From assembly GCF_002160525.1 (NCBI RefSeq), contig NZ_NFKT01000016.1:1-64000 (forward strand): DNA of 64,000 nt, given 5' to 3'. Of the stretch, positions 1 to 8,097 are shown piece after piece. The position numbers and the translations under genes were made by a program. Source of the stretch: Lachnoclostridium sp. An169 (lineage in GTDB: Bacteria > Bacillota > Clostridia > Lachnospirales > Lachnospiraceae). The notes below the pieces were generated by a model. It was given only the letters and a program-made list of their open reading frames with translations. It had not been told where the DNA came from and ran no database searches. Numbering within the stretch: position 1 is the first letter of the stretch; every line of letters begins with the position of its first letter.

Positions 1-419
1 ATTACCAGAAGCAGAAGCGTAAAGTGGCAAGACGCCATGAAAAGGTCAGAAACCAGAGGAAGGATTATCTTCACAAGCTCAGCTTCAGACTGGCAGAGGA
101 ATATGATGCTATAGCAGTGGAGAATCTGAATCTGAAAGCAATGAGCCGGAGCCTGAACTTCGGGAAAAGTGTGTTGGATAATGGATACGGGAGCTTTCTG
201 AACATGCTGTCCTATAAGCTGGAAGAACGGGGAAAGGTACTCGTAAAGACAGACCGGTTCTATCCCTCTAGCAAGAAGTGCAGCAAATGCGGGAAGGTGA
301 AAGAAAGACTGGAATTATCCGAGCGGACCTATCATTGCAGCTGTGGAAATCATATGGACAGGGATGTAAACGCGGCAATCAATATCCGGGAGGAAGGAAA
401 GCGGTTATTATGCGCATAA
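1..419 (+). CDS. tnpB: IS200/IS605-family TnpB, 3' end only (partial)
   Basis: The reading frame is open from the left window edge, so the start lies outside. About 139 C-terminal residues of an RNA-guided nuclease of the TnpB (OrfB) family are visible. Seen in sequence: VENLNLKAM, where the Glu fits the second RuvC acidic residue; a zinc ribbon CSKCGKVK followed by CSCGNH; and MDRDVNAAINI, where an Asp fits the third RuvC residue. These are the usual C-terminal landmarks of the family. No disruption is seen in the visible part. A structured tail follows directly and reads as the right end of the element. No tnpA is visible in the window. Confidence 0.93.
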   Translation, partial: YQKQKRKVARRHEKVRNQRKDYLHKLSFRLAEEYDAIAVENLNLKAMSRSLNFGKSVLDNGYGSFLNMLSYKLEERGKVLVKTDRFYPSSKKCSKCGKVKERLELSERTYHCSCGNHMDRDVNAAINIREEGKRLLCA

Positions 420-560
420 CTGCGCGGAAAAAGATGTCTGTATCCGGACAATAAAAGAACCGCCGGGCCGGCGGGGATAGCCTGTTGATACTTAGCCCGT
501 TGGGGCTAATGAGCAGGAAGCTCCCACTTCAAACCGTCAGGTTAAGTGGCGGGAGGAGGT
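420..560 (+). ncRNA. Right end of the IS605-type element; candidate omega RNA scaffold
   Basis: Directly downstream of tnpB lie several strong stem-loops on the same strand: CCGCCG/CGGCGG at 460-474, TTAGCCC/GGGCTAA at 492-509, and a long imperfect hairpin at 521-555 (CTCCCACTT pairing with AAGTGGCGGGAG, extended inside by AACC/GGTT). In this transposon family the right end is transcribed with the 3' part of tnpB as the guide (omega) RNA, and the guide is the flanking DNA just past the end. The end must lie near 555-564, because homology to the next gene begins at about 565. The exact boundary and the transcript are inferred. Confidence 0.62.
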
Positions 561-564
561 CACA

Positions 565-1787
565 GTGGGAAACATGGAAGTGAAGAACCGCATCGGTATG
601 TCACCCATGGGAACAAACTCCGCTTTTACAAACGGAAGGAAAGACGCACAGGGGATCGATTATTTTATTGAGAGGGCGAAAGGCGGCGCAGGCATCATTT
701 TCATGGGATGCCAGATGCTCAACGAGAAGATCGCCCAGGAATCTATGGAGGGCTACCTGGATTCCTATACGGTACTCCCGTTTCTGACTTCGGTTTGTGA
801 CGGCATGCACAGATATGGGACGAAGATCGTCTGTCAGGTGAGCCCGGGAACCGGAAGAAATGCTTTCCCGGATACTTGATCGACCAGTTCATGTCCCCGG
901 TATGGAACTTAAGGACAGACGAGTACGGCGGAAGCCCGGAGAACTGTGCAAGGTTCCCGGTGGAGATTGTCCAGGCGATCAAGAGCGTGGTCGGAAATTC
1001 CATGCCGGTTATCTTCCGTATTTCCCTGGATCACCGCTTCCCGGGCGGACGGACAATGGAGGACAGCCTGAAGCTTCTGAAGATCCTGGAAGCGGCAGGC
1101 GTGGATGCATTTGACGTGGATGCGGGCTGTTATGAGACGCTAGATTACATATTGACAAAATGGTATACCGTACAGCTTGAGAAGCTGAATGTGGATGTGC
1201 GGCTGAATACGGCAATTACCGGAGACGAGGATATTCTTGCAGAGTGCGACAGGATTATTGTGGGCTGCGGAGCAGTTCCGGTGATGCCCGCCATCCCGGG
1301 AATTGACGGGGAGAATGTCATCTCTGTTTTGGATGCGCATAGGGATCTTGACAGGATCAAAGGCGACAATATCGTGGTCTGCGGCGGCGGTGCGTCGGGG
1401 TTGGACTGCGCCCTGGAACTGGCGTCCGAGATGGGCAGAAAGGTGACGGTTGTGGAGATGCTTCCACAGTGCGGAAAAGATGTATTCTTCATCAACCAGA
1501 TCACACTGTTCCGGAAACTGGAGGAGTCAGGCGTCACACTGATGACGGACACGAAAGTCGTGGCGATGGACGAGAGCGGCCTCACAGTGGAAGGAAAAGA
1601 CGGAGAACAGAAGAAGATTGCGGCGGATACGATTATCGCGGCATTCGGCATGCGCCAGGATCTGTCTGTGGTAGATAAGATCAAGGAAAAATATCACATC
1701 AAGACGAGAGTCGTGGGAGACAGCGCACGGATCGGCAAGATCGGCGAGGCTGTGAGAGACGGATTCTACGCGGCGACAAGTCTGTGA
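565..1787 (+). pseudogene. Old Yellow Enzyme-type NADH:flavin/2,4-dienoyl-CoA-like reductase, decayed
   Basis: Remains of a two-part OYE reductase (FMN barrel, 4Fe-4S site, then FAD/NAD domain), a family of about 650 residues. Homology starts at VGNMEVKNRIGMSP, so the first dozen or so residues are lost at the IS right end. An AGGAGG plus GTG at 565 sits at that junction. The first frame stops at 879 after RNAFPDT. The next barrel piece (YLIDQFMSPVWN, EYGGSPENCARF) continues in another frame from about 873. A second, in-frame gap lies after AGCYETLDYI near 1150: the iron-sulfur cysteines and first FAD motif are missing and the text resumes at VQLEKLNVDVRLN. The NAD part (VVCGGGASGLDCALEL) runs to the end. 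A working enzyme is very unlikely. Confidence 0.9.
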
Positions 1788-1880
1788 GAGAGACAAGCCT
1801 GTAAACTGTAAAAAAGAGGTTACTGGAGAATACAAAAAACGGTCAATGAACATTGCTTTTACATGGAACCGGGAGCAGGG

Positions 1881-1928
1881 CAGCCCGCAGGAGGAGAAAA
1901 AACCTTCTGCGGGCTGTGAGTTATTTTT
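1881..1928. terminator. Intrinsic terminator, probably bidirectional
   Basis: CAGCCCGCAG at 1881 pairs with CTGCGGGCTG ending at 1916, extended by a GAGG/CCTTC pairing around an A-rich loop, followed by TTATTTTT. The A-rich loop and both flanks suit termination between two converging units: the decayed reductase (plus) and the CPBP protease (minus). Confidence 0.75.
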
Positions 1929-2002
1929 CGATACTTTGGCACTTTAAAAATCGGTGATTTGGCACTATTTTTTTTCGGAAGCTTTGCAGAAATCAGTCTG
2001 CT

Positions 2003-2968
2003 TCATACAATCTGTTTTGCTTCCGACTTTTCTTCCGGATCGTCATCTTCCGCCTTTCTCCTTCCTCTCATCATCAAAACTGCCGCCAGAATAAAAATAC
2101 CATACCCGGCAACCGCAAATGCAGACGCCTCCACGCCGAAATCTCCTCCCGTGACCAGAAAATCCCGGCTGGTTAAGACATAATTGAAAATATACAGGTC
2201 ATTTTTCTCCGTACCGATGTAGAATATCCCTCCGACCAGAAGGATATTCCACACCGCATGCATAAGTGCGCTGTTCCAGATACTTCTGCTCTCCAGCGTA
2301 ACAAGAGAAAACAGGATCCCGGTCAGGCTTCCGGCGATGAGAAGCTGGAGGATACTGGGAAGATCCAGATAGGCACCGATTACATGGGAAAGTGCAAAGA
2401 TTACAGATGGAACAAGAACGGCAGCGACTTTATTCCAACGCTTTTCCAGAGCAGTCATGATGATTCCCCGGAAAGTGATCTCTTCCACGATCCCCACTGC
2501 GATCCCGTAAAACAGTACTGCGTCTGCAACTGTATAGATCAATTCTCCCATATTCATGTCAGTTATAATCCATCTGCCGGAAGTCTGAGTGACCATCAGG
2601 ATGACGAGAAGAGGCATGACCGCTGACGAGACTGCCCATATTGGTCTGACGGATACCGGGAAAGTGATCCGACAGCCCGAAAGAGAAGTTTTTAATATTT
2701 TTTTGCTGATAAGATTTATGAAGATCAATGCCGCTGCCACATAAAGGATGGCGGAGATAACACTGGATATGATAGAACCGGTTATGGTCCCCGCCACAGA
2801 CTCTGCTGCAGTTCCTGCCGTAGTTCCCAACACAGTGCTGACTGCATTTCCCGCAGCCTGCCCCGCCAGAAGTGCGAGAAGCTGTGCGGCAATCAGGGCA
2901 AAAAAAGACAAAATGCACCCGCCCACAGCTCGTGCTGTAGTAATCTGTTTCTGATTTTCTGTTTTCAT
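2003..2968 (-). CDS. CPBP (CAAX-like) intramembrane metalloprotease
   Basis: 321-residue integral membrane protein of the CPBP/ABI family. Visible catalytic signature: EE-x3-R at residues 162-167 (VEEITFRG) and F-x3-H at 192-196 (FALSH). Several hydrophobic segments lie before and after these motifs; the early part contains an unusual Ala/Gly/Thr-rich stretch (residues 35-70). Family members include CAAX-type prenyl proteases and bacteriocin self-immunity proteins. It is the last gene of the minus-strand run with an ABC exporter and two-component system, 89 bp after the kinase, which favours an immunity or envelope-stress role. The substrate is unknown. Confidence 0.85.
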   Translation of the reverse strand: MKTENQKQITTARAVGGCILSFFALIAAQLLALLAGQAAGNAVSTVLGTTAGTAAESVAGTITGSIISSVISAILYVAAALIFINLISKKILKTSLSGCRITFPVSVRPIWAVSSAVMPLLVILMVTQTSGRWIITDMNMGELIYTVADAVLFYGIAVGIVEEITFRGIIMTALEKRWNKVAAVLVPSVIFALSHVIGAYLDLPSILQLLIAGSLTGILFSLVTLESRSIWNSALMHAVWNILLVGGIFYIGTEKNDLYIFNYVLTSRDFLVTGGDFGVEASAFAVAGYGIFILAAVLMMRGRRKAEDDDPEEKSEAKQIV

Positions 2969-3057
2969 TTCTTTTATTCTCCGTATTTTTTGATAAATTT
3001 TCTGAAATATAGACGATGCCTGCCCAACGCAGCAGAGCAGGCAATATGCTGAAAAGC

Positions 3058-3975
3058 TTATGACGGATTCTGCTGCGGTCGCTCCAAAGGAAAACGGATT
3101 TCAACCATAAAGGTATTCCCTTCAAGATCTGCATGGATCTCCCCGCCCATTCTTTCGACGAGTCCTCCGGCAATAGAGAGACCAAGTCCGGCAGACGTGT
3201 GTGTCCGGGCAGAATCAGCTTTGTAAAACCGGGTAAATACCTGTGATATATCGATCTCCTCCGGATGTTCTGTATTGTTGGAACAGCGGAAGAAGGCGAT
3301 TCCGTCTTTTTCTCCCAGGGTGAGCGAGATGGAGGAACTGCCGTGTACCAGGGCATTTTTAATCATATTCTGCATGGCGCGGCGTATGGCTTCCGCATTT
3401 CCGAGGATAAAGAGATGACCTTCACAGAAATCGATCTGCGGTTCGATTCCTTTCTTCTGAAATTCATCGTAGAAGGAAAAGGTTGTGTCGAACGCGCAGC
3501 CGGCAAAGTCAGTTCTCTCCAGATCCATCTCATACCCGGCGTCCTGAAGCCGGGCGTAGGTGAAGAGCTCTTCCAGCATATCCTTCAGACTTGCGATACG
3601 GGACTGGATGATGGCAGTATATTTCCGGTGTTCTTCCTCCGACCCGCTTGTGCTCAGGAGCTGAAAATATCCGTCCAGGGAGGTCAGGGGAGTGCGGATA
3701 TCGTGGGAGAGATTGGTGACGGTTTCCCGAAGCTGCGCCTCTTCCTTCTGCGTCTCCCTGCGGTTCTCTTTTTCACGGTCCAGTACGTCGTTGACCGAAT
3801 CGATCAGATCGTTGAATTCCGGGAGGGGCAGATCTGAGGTGAGCCGCAGATTGGTCTGATTGTTTTTCAGAAAATCCAGCTGCCGGATGATTTTGCGGAT
3901 CTGCCTGCGGCAGAGGATTAAAAGGATAATGGAAATAATCGCCGCTGCAGTTGCGGCCAGCGCCCAGATCAGCAT
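3058..3975 (-). CDS. Sensor histidine kinase (VanS/BceS-like size)
   Basis: Start placed at the ATG preceded by AGGAGGGA (305 residues); an upstream in-frame ATG lacks such a site. One N-terminal membrane helix (residues 3-22) and almost no extracellular part, then a HAMP-like linker, HisKA with the phospho-acceptor H91 (NLSHDIRTPLTSLDGY), and an HATPase domain (QNMIKNALVHG, SAGLGLSIAGGLVERMGG). The absence of a sensor domain is typical of kinases that sense through an adjacent ABC transporter. Its partner is the OmpR-type regulator at 5955-6644, with the ABC genes between them in the same run. Confidence 0.9.
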   Translation of the reverse strand: MLIWALAATAAAIISIILLILCRRQIRKIIRQLDFLKNNQTNLRLTSDLPLPEFNDLIDSVNDVLDREKENRRETQKEEAQLRETVTNLSHDIRTPLTSLDGYFQLLSTSGSEEEHRKYTAIIQSRIASLKDMLEELFTYARLQDAGYEMDLERTDFAGCAFDTTFSFYDEFQKKGIEPQIDFCEGHLFILGNAEAIRRAMQNMIKNALVHGSSSISLTLGEKDGIAFFRCSNNTEHPEEIDISQVFTRFYKADSARTHTSAGLGLSIAGGLVERMGGEIHADLEGNTFMVEIRFPLERPQQNPS

Positions 3976-4021
3976 AGAAGTCCCTCCTGTATGTTTCGTG
4001 TTCTGCAAGATAATTTCTTAG

Positions 4022-4044
4022 ATCCGTGGATGAATTCCACGGAT
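4022..4044 (-). other. Intercistronic hairpin between permease and kinase genes
   Basis: A perfect 8-bp stem, ATCCGTGG/CCACGGAT with a 7-nt loop, lies in the 113-bp gap between the ABC permease and the kinase. No U-tract follows on the minus strand, so it reads better as an mRNA stability, processing or weak attenuation element than as a full terminator. Confidence 0.45.
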
Positions 4045-4088
4045 AAATTTTGTGGCTGCATACCGCAGATACTTCTGAAAAAAGGGCT

Positions 4089-4961
4089 TTAACGTACATC
4101 CCTTTTCTGCATGACAGTCATGGCCGCTGCCGCTGATACAATGAGGAAAACTAATCCCACTGCCACGGCGCGCAGCATGGTTCCGGCCGGTGCGCCGATC
4201 CCTGCCATCTGAATATTCCCTTCCAGCATATAAAGGCTGAGGTTGAAATCTTTCCCGGGCAGGATGCTGCTGATTCCCCGGCTGATCAGGGCGTAGACAG
4301 AAAACAGCACGCCGAGGACCATGAGGATCCCCGCTGTCATACCGAAGGCGGAGCTTCTGGTCAGAGTACACAGAAGGAGAATCAGCGCGCAGAACCCCAT
4401 GTTCAGCAGGTACTGCGTTCCCAGGCAGGCAAGAAGGTCTGAGAAAGAGCCTGCGACAATCCGCCCATGCCAGAAGATCTCTCCGGAGAGCAGAGTTGAC
4501 AGGATAAATACTGCCATGATAAACAGCACCTGGACCGCGCACGCAGCAAGCTTGGATAATATAAGAATTCCGCGGTTGGACAGCTGTCCGGCGATGTTTT
4601 TGACGTAGCCGTTTCTCTGTTCTGCGTTTACGAATACTGCGGTGAAAATGATGCACAGAAGCGCCAGAATTCCGCTCTGTATCTGTGTGCCTACCAGCTC
4701 TCCGGCGTCGATGTCTCCATTTACCCAGTTCGGGTCTGTCACGGAATAGAGTCCGATCTGCAGATCCTCCGGGGCGCTTTCGGCAGCGGGGGCTTCATCA
4801 AACATTTCCTCCAGGTAGGCAGGATCCTCCGCCATGGATTCTATATCGATGTTTACCATGGAAACGCAGAAAAGCGCGGCTCCCGCGGTAAACAGCAGGA
4901 CGATCCAGGTTGAGAGGGAGTGAAACATGCGGTAGAGATCCATTTTTATCAGATTAAGCAT
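4089..4961 (-). CDS. ABC-2-type transporter permease
   Basis: About 290-residue permease with six predicted hydrophobic segments: one near the N-terminus (TWIVLLFTAGAALFCVSMV), a soluble acidic loop, then five more helices. Start chosen at the ATG eight bases after AGGAGG (MLNLIKMDLYRMF); a GTG three codons earlier would overlap that ribosome site. It overlaps the ATPase gene upstream by 8 bp, suggesting translational coupling. The family exports or expels peptides and drugs from the membrane (BcrB or LanE/G-like). Specificity cannot be read from sequence. Confidence 0.85.
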   Translation of the reverse strand: MLNLIKMDLYRMFHSLSTWIVLLFTAGAALFCVSMVNIDIESMAEDPAYLEEMFDEAPAAESAPEDLQIGLYSVTDPNWVNGDIDAGELVGTQIQSGILALLCIIFTAVFVNAEQRNGYVKNIAGQLSNRGILILSKLAACAVQVLFIMAVFILSTLLSGEIFWHGRIVAGSFSDLLACLGTQYLLNMGFCALILLLCTLTRSSAFGMTAGILMVLGVLFSVYALISRGISSILPGKDFNLSLYMLEGNIQMAGIGAPAGTMLRAVAVGLVFLIVSAAAAMTVMQKRDVR

Positions 4962-5871
4962 TGCGGTCACCTCCTGTGAGATTTAAGTAGTAGTCTTCCA
5001 GAGCTTCATTTTTCACGGTAATGCCCATGGTGCGGATCTGATTTTCCGCCAGTGCCATGGTAATTTCACCGCTGTCACCCAGCCGCTCGAAGATGTGGAT
5101 GGTATCCGGGTCCACGACTTTGTACCGGGTGATTCCCATCCGTTCCAGCACGGTGCAGGCTTTCCGGGTATCGTCTGTCTTTAACTCGATCCGCTCACTG
5201 CATCTTTCCAGCAGTTCCTCGCGCGTGAGCTCCTGGAGCAGCACACCGTCGTGGATGATGCCGTAGCGGGTGGCGATCTTTGAAAGTTCCTCCAGAATAT
5301 GACTGGAGATAATCAGGGTGATATTCCGCTCACGGTTGAGGCAGGACAGAGTGTCGCGGATCTCCGCGATCCCCTGGGGGTCAAGTCCGTTGATGGGCTC
5401 ATCCAGGACGACCAGGTCCGGATCTCCCACAAGAGCCAGGGCGATACCGAGGCGCTGCTTCATACCGAGGGAGAAGTTCTTTACTTTTTTCTTTCCCGTA
5501 TCTGCAAGTCCTGCGATATGGAGAAGCTCCTCCACCTCATTTTTCCTGCGGACGCCCATTGCCAGACATTTCAGGCGGAGATTGTCAGCCGCGGACATAT
5601 TCGGATAGACGCCGGGAGACTCGATCAGAGTTCCCACGCGGGAGAGATATCTGCAGGCTTCTTTTCCGCGCGCGCCGAACAGAGTAAAATCCCCCTCCGT
5701 CGGGGACGCCAGCCCGCTGATCAGCCTGAGGAGCGTGGTCTTTCCCGCTCCGTTGCGGCCGATCAGCCCGTAGATGTCGCCCTGACGGATGTGGATATTC
5801 ACGGAATTTACCGCTTTATGCCTGCCGTACTGTTTGGTCAGGCTGTTTGTACTTAACAAGTATTCCATCAT
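4954..5871 (-). CDS. ABC transporter ATP-binding protein (BcrA/LanF-like)
   Basis: About 305-residue ATPase. Walker A GRNGAGKT (residues 38-45), signature FSLGMKQRLG, Walker B VVLDEPINGLDP and switch ISSHILEEL are all present. The C-terminal tail after the core is typical of bacitracin or lantibiotic-protection exporters. AAAGGAGG lies just before the start. An 83-bp gap separates it from the response regulator and contains TTGACA on the minus strand (5907-5912), so a separate regulated promoter is possible, though I see no good -10 with it. Pairs with the overlapping permease. Confidence 0.92.
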   Translation of the reverse strand: MMEYLLSTNSLTKQYGRHKAVNSVNIHIRQGDIYGLIGRNGAGKTTLLRLISGLASPTEGDFTLFGARGKEACRYLSRVGTLIESPGVYPNMSAADNLRLKCLAMGVRRKNEVEELLHIAGLADTGKKKVKNFSLGMKQRLGIALALVGDPDLVVLDEPINGLDPQGIAEIRDTLSCLNRERNITLIISSHILEELSKIATRYGIIHDGVLLQELTREELLERCSERIELKTDDTRKACTVLERMGITRYKVVDPDTIHIFERLGDSGEITMALAENQIRTMGITVKNEALEDYYLNLTGGDRNA

Positions 5872-5954
5872 GTATGCCTCCTTTGCTTTACGTTCTTTAT
5901 CTTATCTGTCAACCTCTAAAAAAGCGCAAAGCAAAGTTTAAGAAATGTTAAAGA

Positions 5955-6644
5955 TCATTTCTTCAGCCGGAAGCCGATCCCCCATACGGTTTCAATATAT
6001 TCTTCTTCCGTAACCGCCTTCAGCTTTTTCCGGATATTGCTGATATGTACGTTTATGGTCTTATCTTCACCGATGTAAATATCATCCCAGGCATAGTCGT
6101 AAATGTCCTGTTTGGAAAATACTTTGTTCGGGTGGAGCAGGAGAAGTTCCAGGATCTTGAACTCCTGCCTTGTCAGGTCGAGCGGTTTCCCGCAGACCGA
6201 TACAGAATAGGAATCCATATGAAGTTCCATTTCCTTAAAGGTGAGGACATCCGCCTCCGGTGAACCGCTCCCGGATAAATCTCTGGCAAAGCGCCGGATC
6301 TGCACTCCCACCCGGGCGATGAGCTCCTGGATGTCAAAGGGTTTCGTGAGATAGTCTTCCGCCCCGGAAGTCAGAAGGTTCACCTTGCTGTCAATGCTGT
6401 CCTTTGCGGAAATCACAATAACAGGAATGTCCTGCTTTGCCCGGATCTTCGGGAGCAGATCCTCGCCGTTTAATCCCGGAAGCATGAGATCCATGATCAC
6501 CAGGGAAAAGGGCTCTCTCTCAATATACAGAAGTCCTTCCGTGCCGGAAAACGCCTGGGTGGATTCATACCCTGCTTTTTTCAGGGCTTCGGCTGTCATG
6601 TTGTTGATGTCGGTGTCATCTTCGATGATTAAGATTTTATTCAA
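5955..6644 (-). CDS. OmpR/PhoB-family response regulator
   Basis: 229 residues: receiver domain with acidic pair ED at 8-9, phospho-acceptor D52 (VIMDLMLPG) and conserved Lys (YLTKPFD), then a winged-helix domain (LTRQEFKILELLLLHPNKVFS, KTINVHISNIRKKL). The start is a TTG seven bases after AAGGAGA; no closer ATG exists. It begins 18 bp after the dehydrogenase stop, so both are probably on one transcript. It presumably controls the downstream ABC/kinase/protease genes. Confidence 0.92.
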   Translation of the reverse strand: MNKILIIEDDTDINNMTAEALKKAGYESTQAFSGTEGLLYIEREPFSLVIMDLMLPGLNGEDLLPKIRAKQDIPVIVISAKDSIDSKVNLLTSGAEDYLTKPFDIQELIARVGVQIRRFARDLSGSGSPEADVLTFKEMELHMDSYSVSVCGKPLDLTRQEFKILELLLLHPNKVFSKQDIYDYAWDDIYIGEDKTINVHISNIRKKLKAVTEEEYIETVWGIGFRLKK

Positions 6645-6662
6645 TGGGGAGTCTCCTTCCGG

Positions 6663-7625
6663 TTACAGTTTCCCGTGCATTTTCAGCAGCTGAATCAGCA
6701 TCTTATCCCGGTATTCTTCCAGAGATTCCCGGGTGTTTCCGGTCTCGGGAGCCCGGTTTTTCAGCTCCTCGTTCACTCCGTCCTGCGCTACCTGCGCCCA
6801 CTCCTTCGGAAATTCCTTCCAGTCAGCCATGTCGTTGAGCCAGAGGGTGATAGAGTCGTTCAGGTGGTTCATCAGACCGGATACGCCGCCTTTGCCGCCG
6901 CCCAGTTCAAACACAAGAGAGGGTCCCATGATCCCCCAACGGATACCCGGACCGAAAGTGACCGCTTTATCCGCATCCTCCACTGTGCAGACTCCGTTCA
7001 TCACCAGATTGCACACTTCACGGTAGAGCGCCATCTGCAGCCGGTTGCAGATGAATCCGAGGGCTTCTTTCTGCAGGACCACAGGCTCATTTCCGATTTC
7101 CTTATAAAATGCCTTCGCTCTTTCCACTGCGCTGTCACAGGTCTTATCGCCCTTCGTGATTTCAACAAGGGGAATGAGGTGAGGCGGATTGTAGGGGTGG
7201 CCGCCGACGAAACGCTCCGGATGTTCTGCATATTTTGCAATCTCTGTGACAAGCAGACCCGAGGTGGAACTTGCGATTACCGTATCTGCAGGAGCGTACT
7301 TCTCGATCTCCTTTACGAGCTCGTGCTTTACCTCATAATGTTCTGCTGAAGATTCCTGGATAAACGCCGCGTCCCGGACTGTTTCCTCAATGGAGGTCGT
7401 GTAGTGGATGCGTTCCCTTACTTTCTGTGCATCCTCTTCTGTGAGCACTTCGTTTTTTATCAGTGATTTCAGGCTTTCCTCCACGTTGGCTCTGGCGCCT
7501 TCCGAGGATGCTTCACTGCGGTTCCATGCGTAGGTCTCATAGCCCGCCATGGCGAATTTGAGCGCCCAGCTGTAGCCGATAACGCCGCAGCCCACGGAAG
7601 CGGCTTTCTTTGTGTCAGTTGACAT
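6663..7625 (-). CDS. 3-hydroxyacyl-CoA dehydrogenase-family NAD oxidoreductase (gulonate/carnitine dehydrogenase-like)
   Basis: Start at the ATG after GAAAGAAGGG (MSTDTKKAASVGCGVIG, 320 residues); upstream in-frame sequence is not conserved-looking. N-terminal Rossmann fold with GCGVIG, then ASSTSGLL and GGHPYNPPHLIPLVEI, where the His is the catalytic residue of the family, and a helical C-terminal domain (GFICNRLQMALYREV). The HPxNPPxLIPLVE pattern is typical of the L-gulonate 3-dehydrogenase and carnitine 3-dehydrogenase branches rather than fatty-acid beta-oxidation. It sits 18 bp upstream of the response-regulator gene, an odd partner. Substrate unassigned. Confidence 0.85.
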   Translation of the reverse strand: MSTDTKKAASVGCGVIGYSWALKFAMAGYETYAWNRSEASSEGARANVEESLKSLIKNEVLTEEDAQKVRERIHYTTSIEETVRDAAFIQESSAEHYEVKHELVKEIEKYAPADTVIASSTSGLLVTEIAKYAEHPERFVGGHPYNPPHLIPLVEITKGDKTCDSAVERAKAFYKEIGNEPVVLQKEALGFICNRLQMALYREVCNLVMNGVCTVEDADKAVTFGPGIRWGIMGPSLVFELGGGKGGVSGLMNHLNDSITLWLNDMADWKEFPKEWAQVAQDGVNEELKNRAPETGNTRESLEEYRDKMLIQLLKMHGKL

Positions 7626-7724
7626 ATGTATCCCTTCTTTCCTGTAATTGGGGCGTGATGTACGGAAAGATCTGTGTACATTACGTTCCAGGGATATTGT
7701 AGCGCGGGGGTGAGGGGATGGCAA

Positions 7725-7772
7725 GGAAAATAAGAGGGGCCGGCGTGATTTACGACTTATCACGCCGGCCCC
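7725..7772 (-). terminator. Strong intrinsic terminator reading on the minus strand
   Basis: A 14-bp GC-rich stem (GGGGCCGGCGTGAT and its exact complement, 7736-7772) followed, on the minus strand, by TCTTATTTT. It sits directly after the small decayed reading frames at 7781-7944 and upstream of the dehydrogenase gene, so it would end a minus-strand transcript coming from about 7950. Confidence 0.72.
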
Positions 7773-7780
7773 TGTGGGAT

Positions 7781-7944
7781 TTACATTTCTGGAGCATAAT
7801 CTGCGGCAATATTTTCTTTCATATCATCCTCCGTAGAATGTTCCTGCACCGGTGCCTGGCTTATGGCAAGCGTATGAAGCCGGTGGCGTCATCCAATTCC
7901 ATCTCCGCCACAGCGATCCGTTTATGCATCAGGGTACACTTCAA
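7781..7944 (-). pseudogene. Gene remnant, possibly a HipA-family-associated N-terminal domain
   Basis: On the minus strand a TTG start at 7944 follows AGGTGA and encodes 27 residues, LKCTLMHKRIAVAEMELDDA and a short tail, ending at a TAA at 7861. From memory this resembles the opening of HipA-like kinase proteins common in Clostridia, which continue for hundreds of residues. A second short frame with its own GGAGG (7822 down to 7781, MKENIAADYAPEM) lies before the terminator. Together they look like the two ends of a deleted gene that kept its ribosome site and terminator. The family guess is weak. Confidence 0.4.
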
Positions 7945-8097
7945 GCTGTTCACCTCATTTCAAAAGGAGTATATCCTTGTTAACTTCCTTTTGTCGAAAA
8001 ATTTTTATCCATCCTGACTTTTTGCCCTCCTCAGTTGTTATACTCGATAGAAAGGGATAAACGTTTTGAACTTCAACAGACGGGAAAGGAGGATTTT

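Noticed and set aside
7718-8017. 99-codon plus-strand frame before the sigma factor
   Set aside because: It crosses a strong inverted repeat and the minus-strand gene scar, and has no ribosome site or family features.
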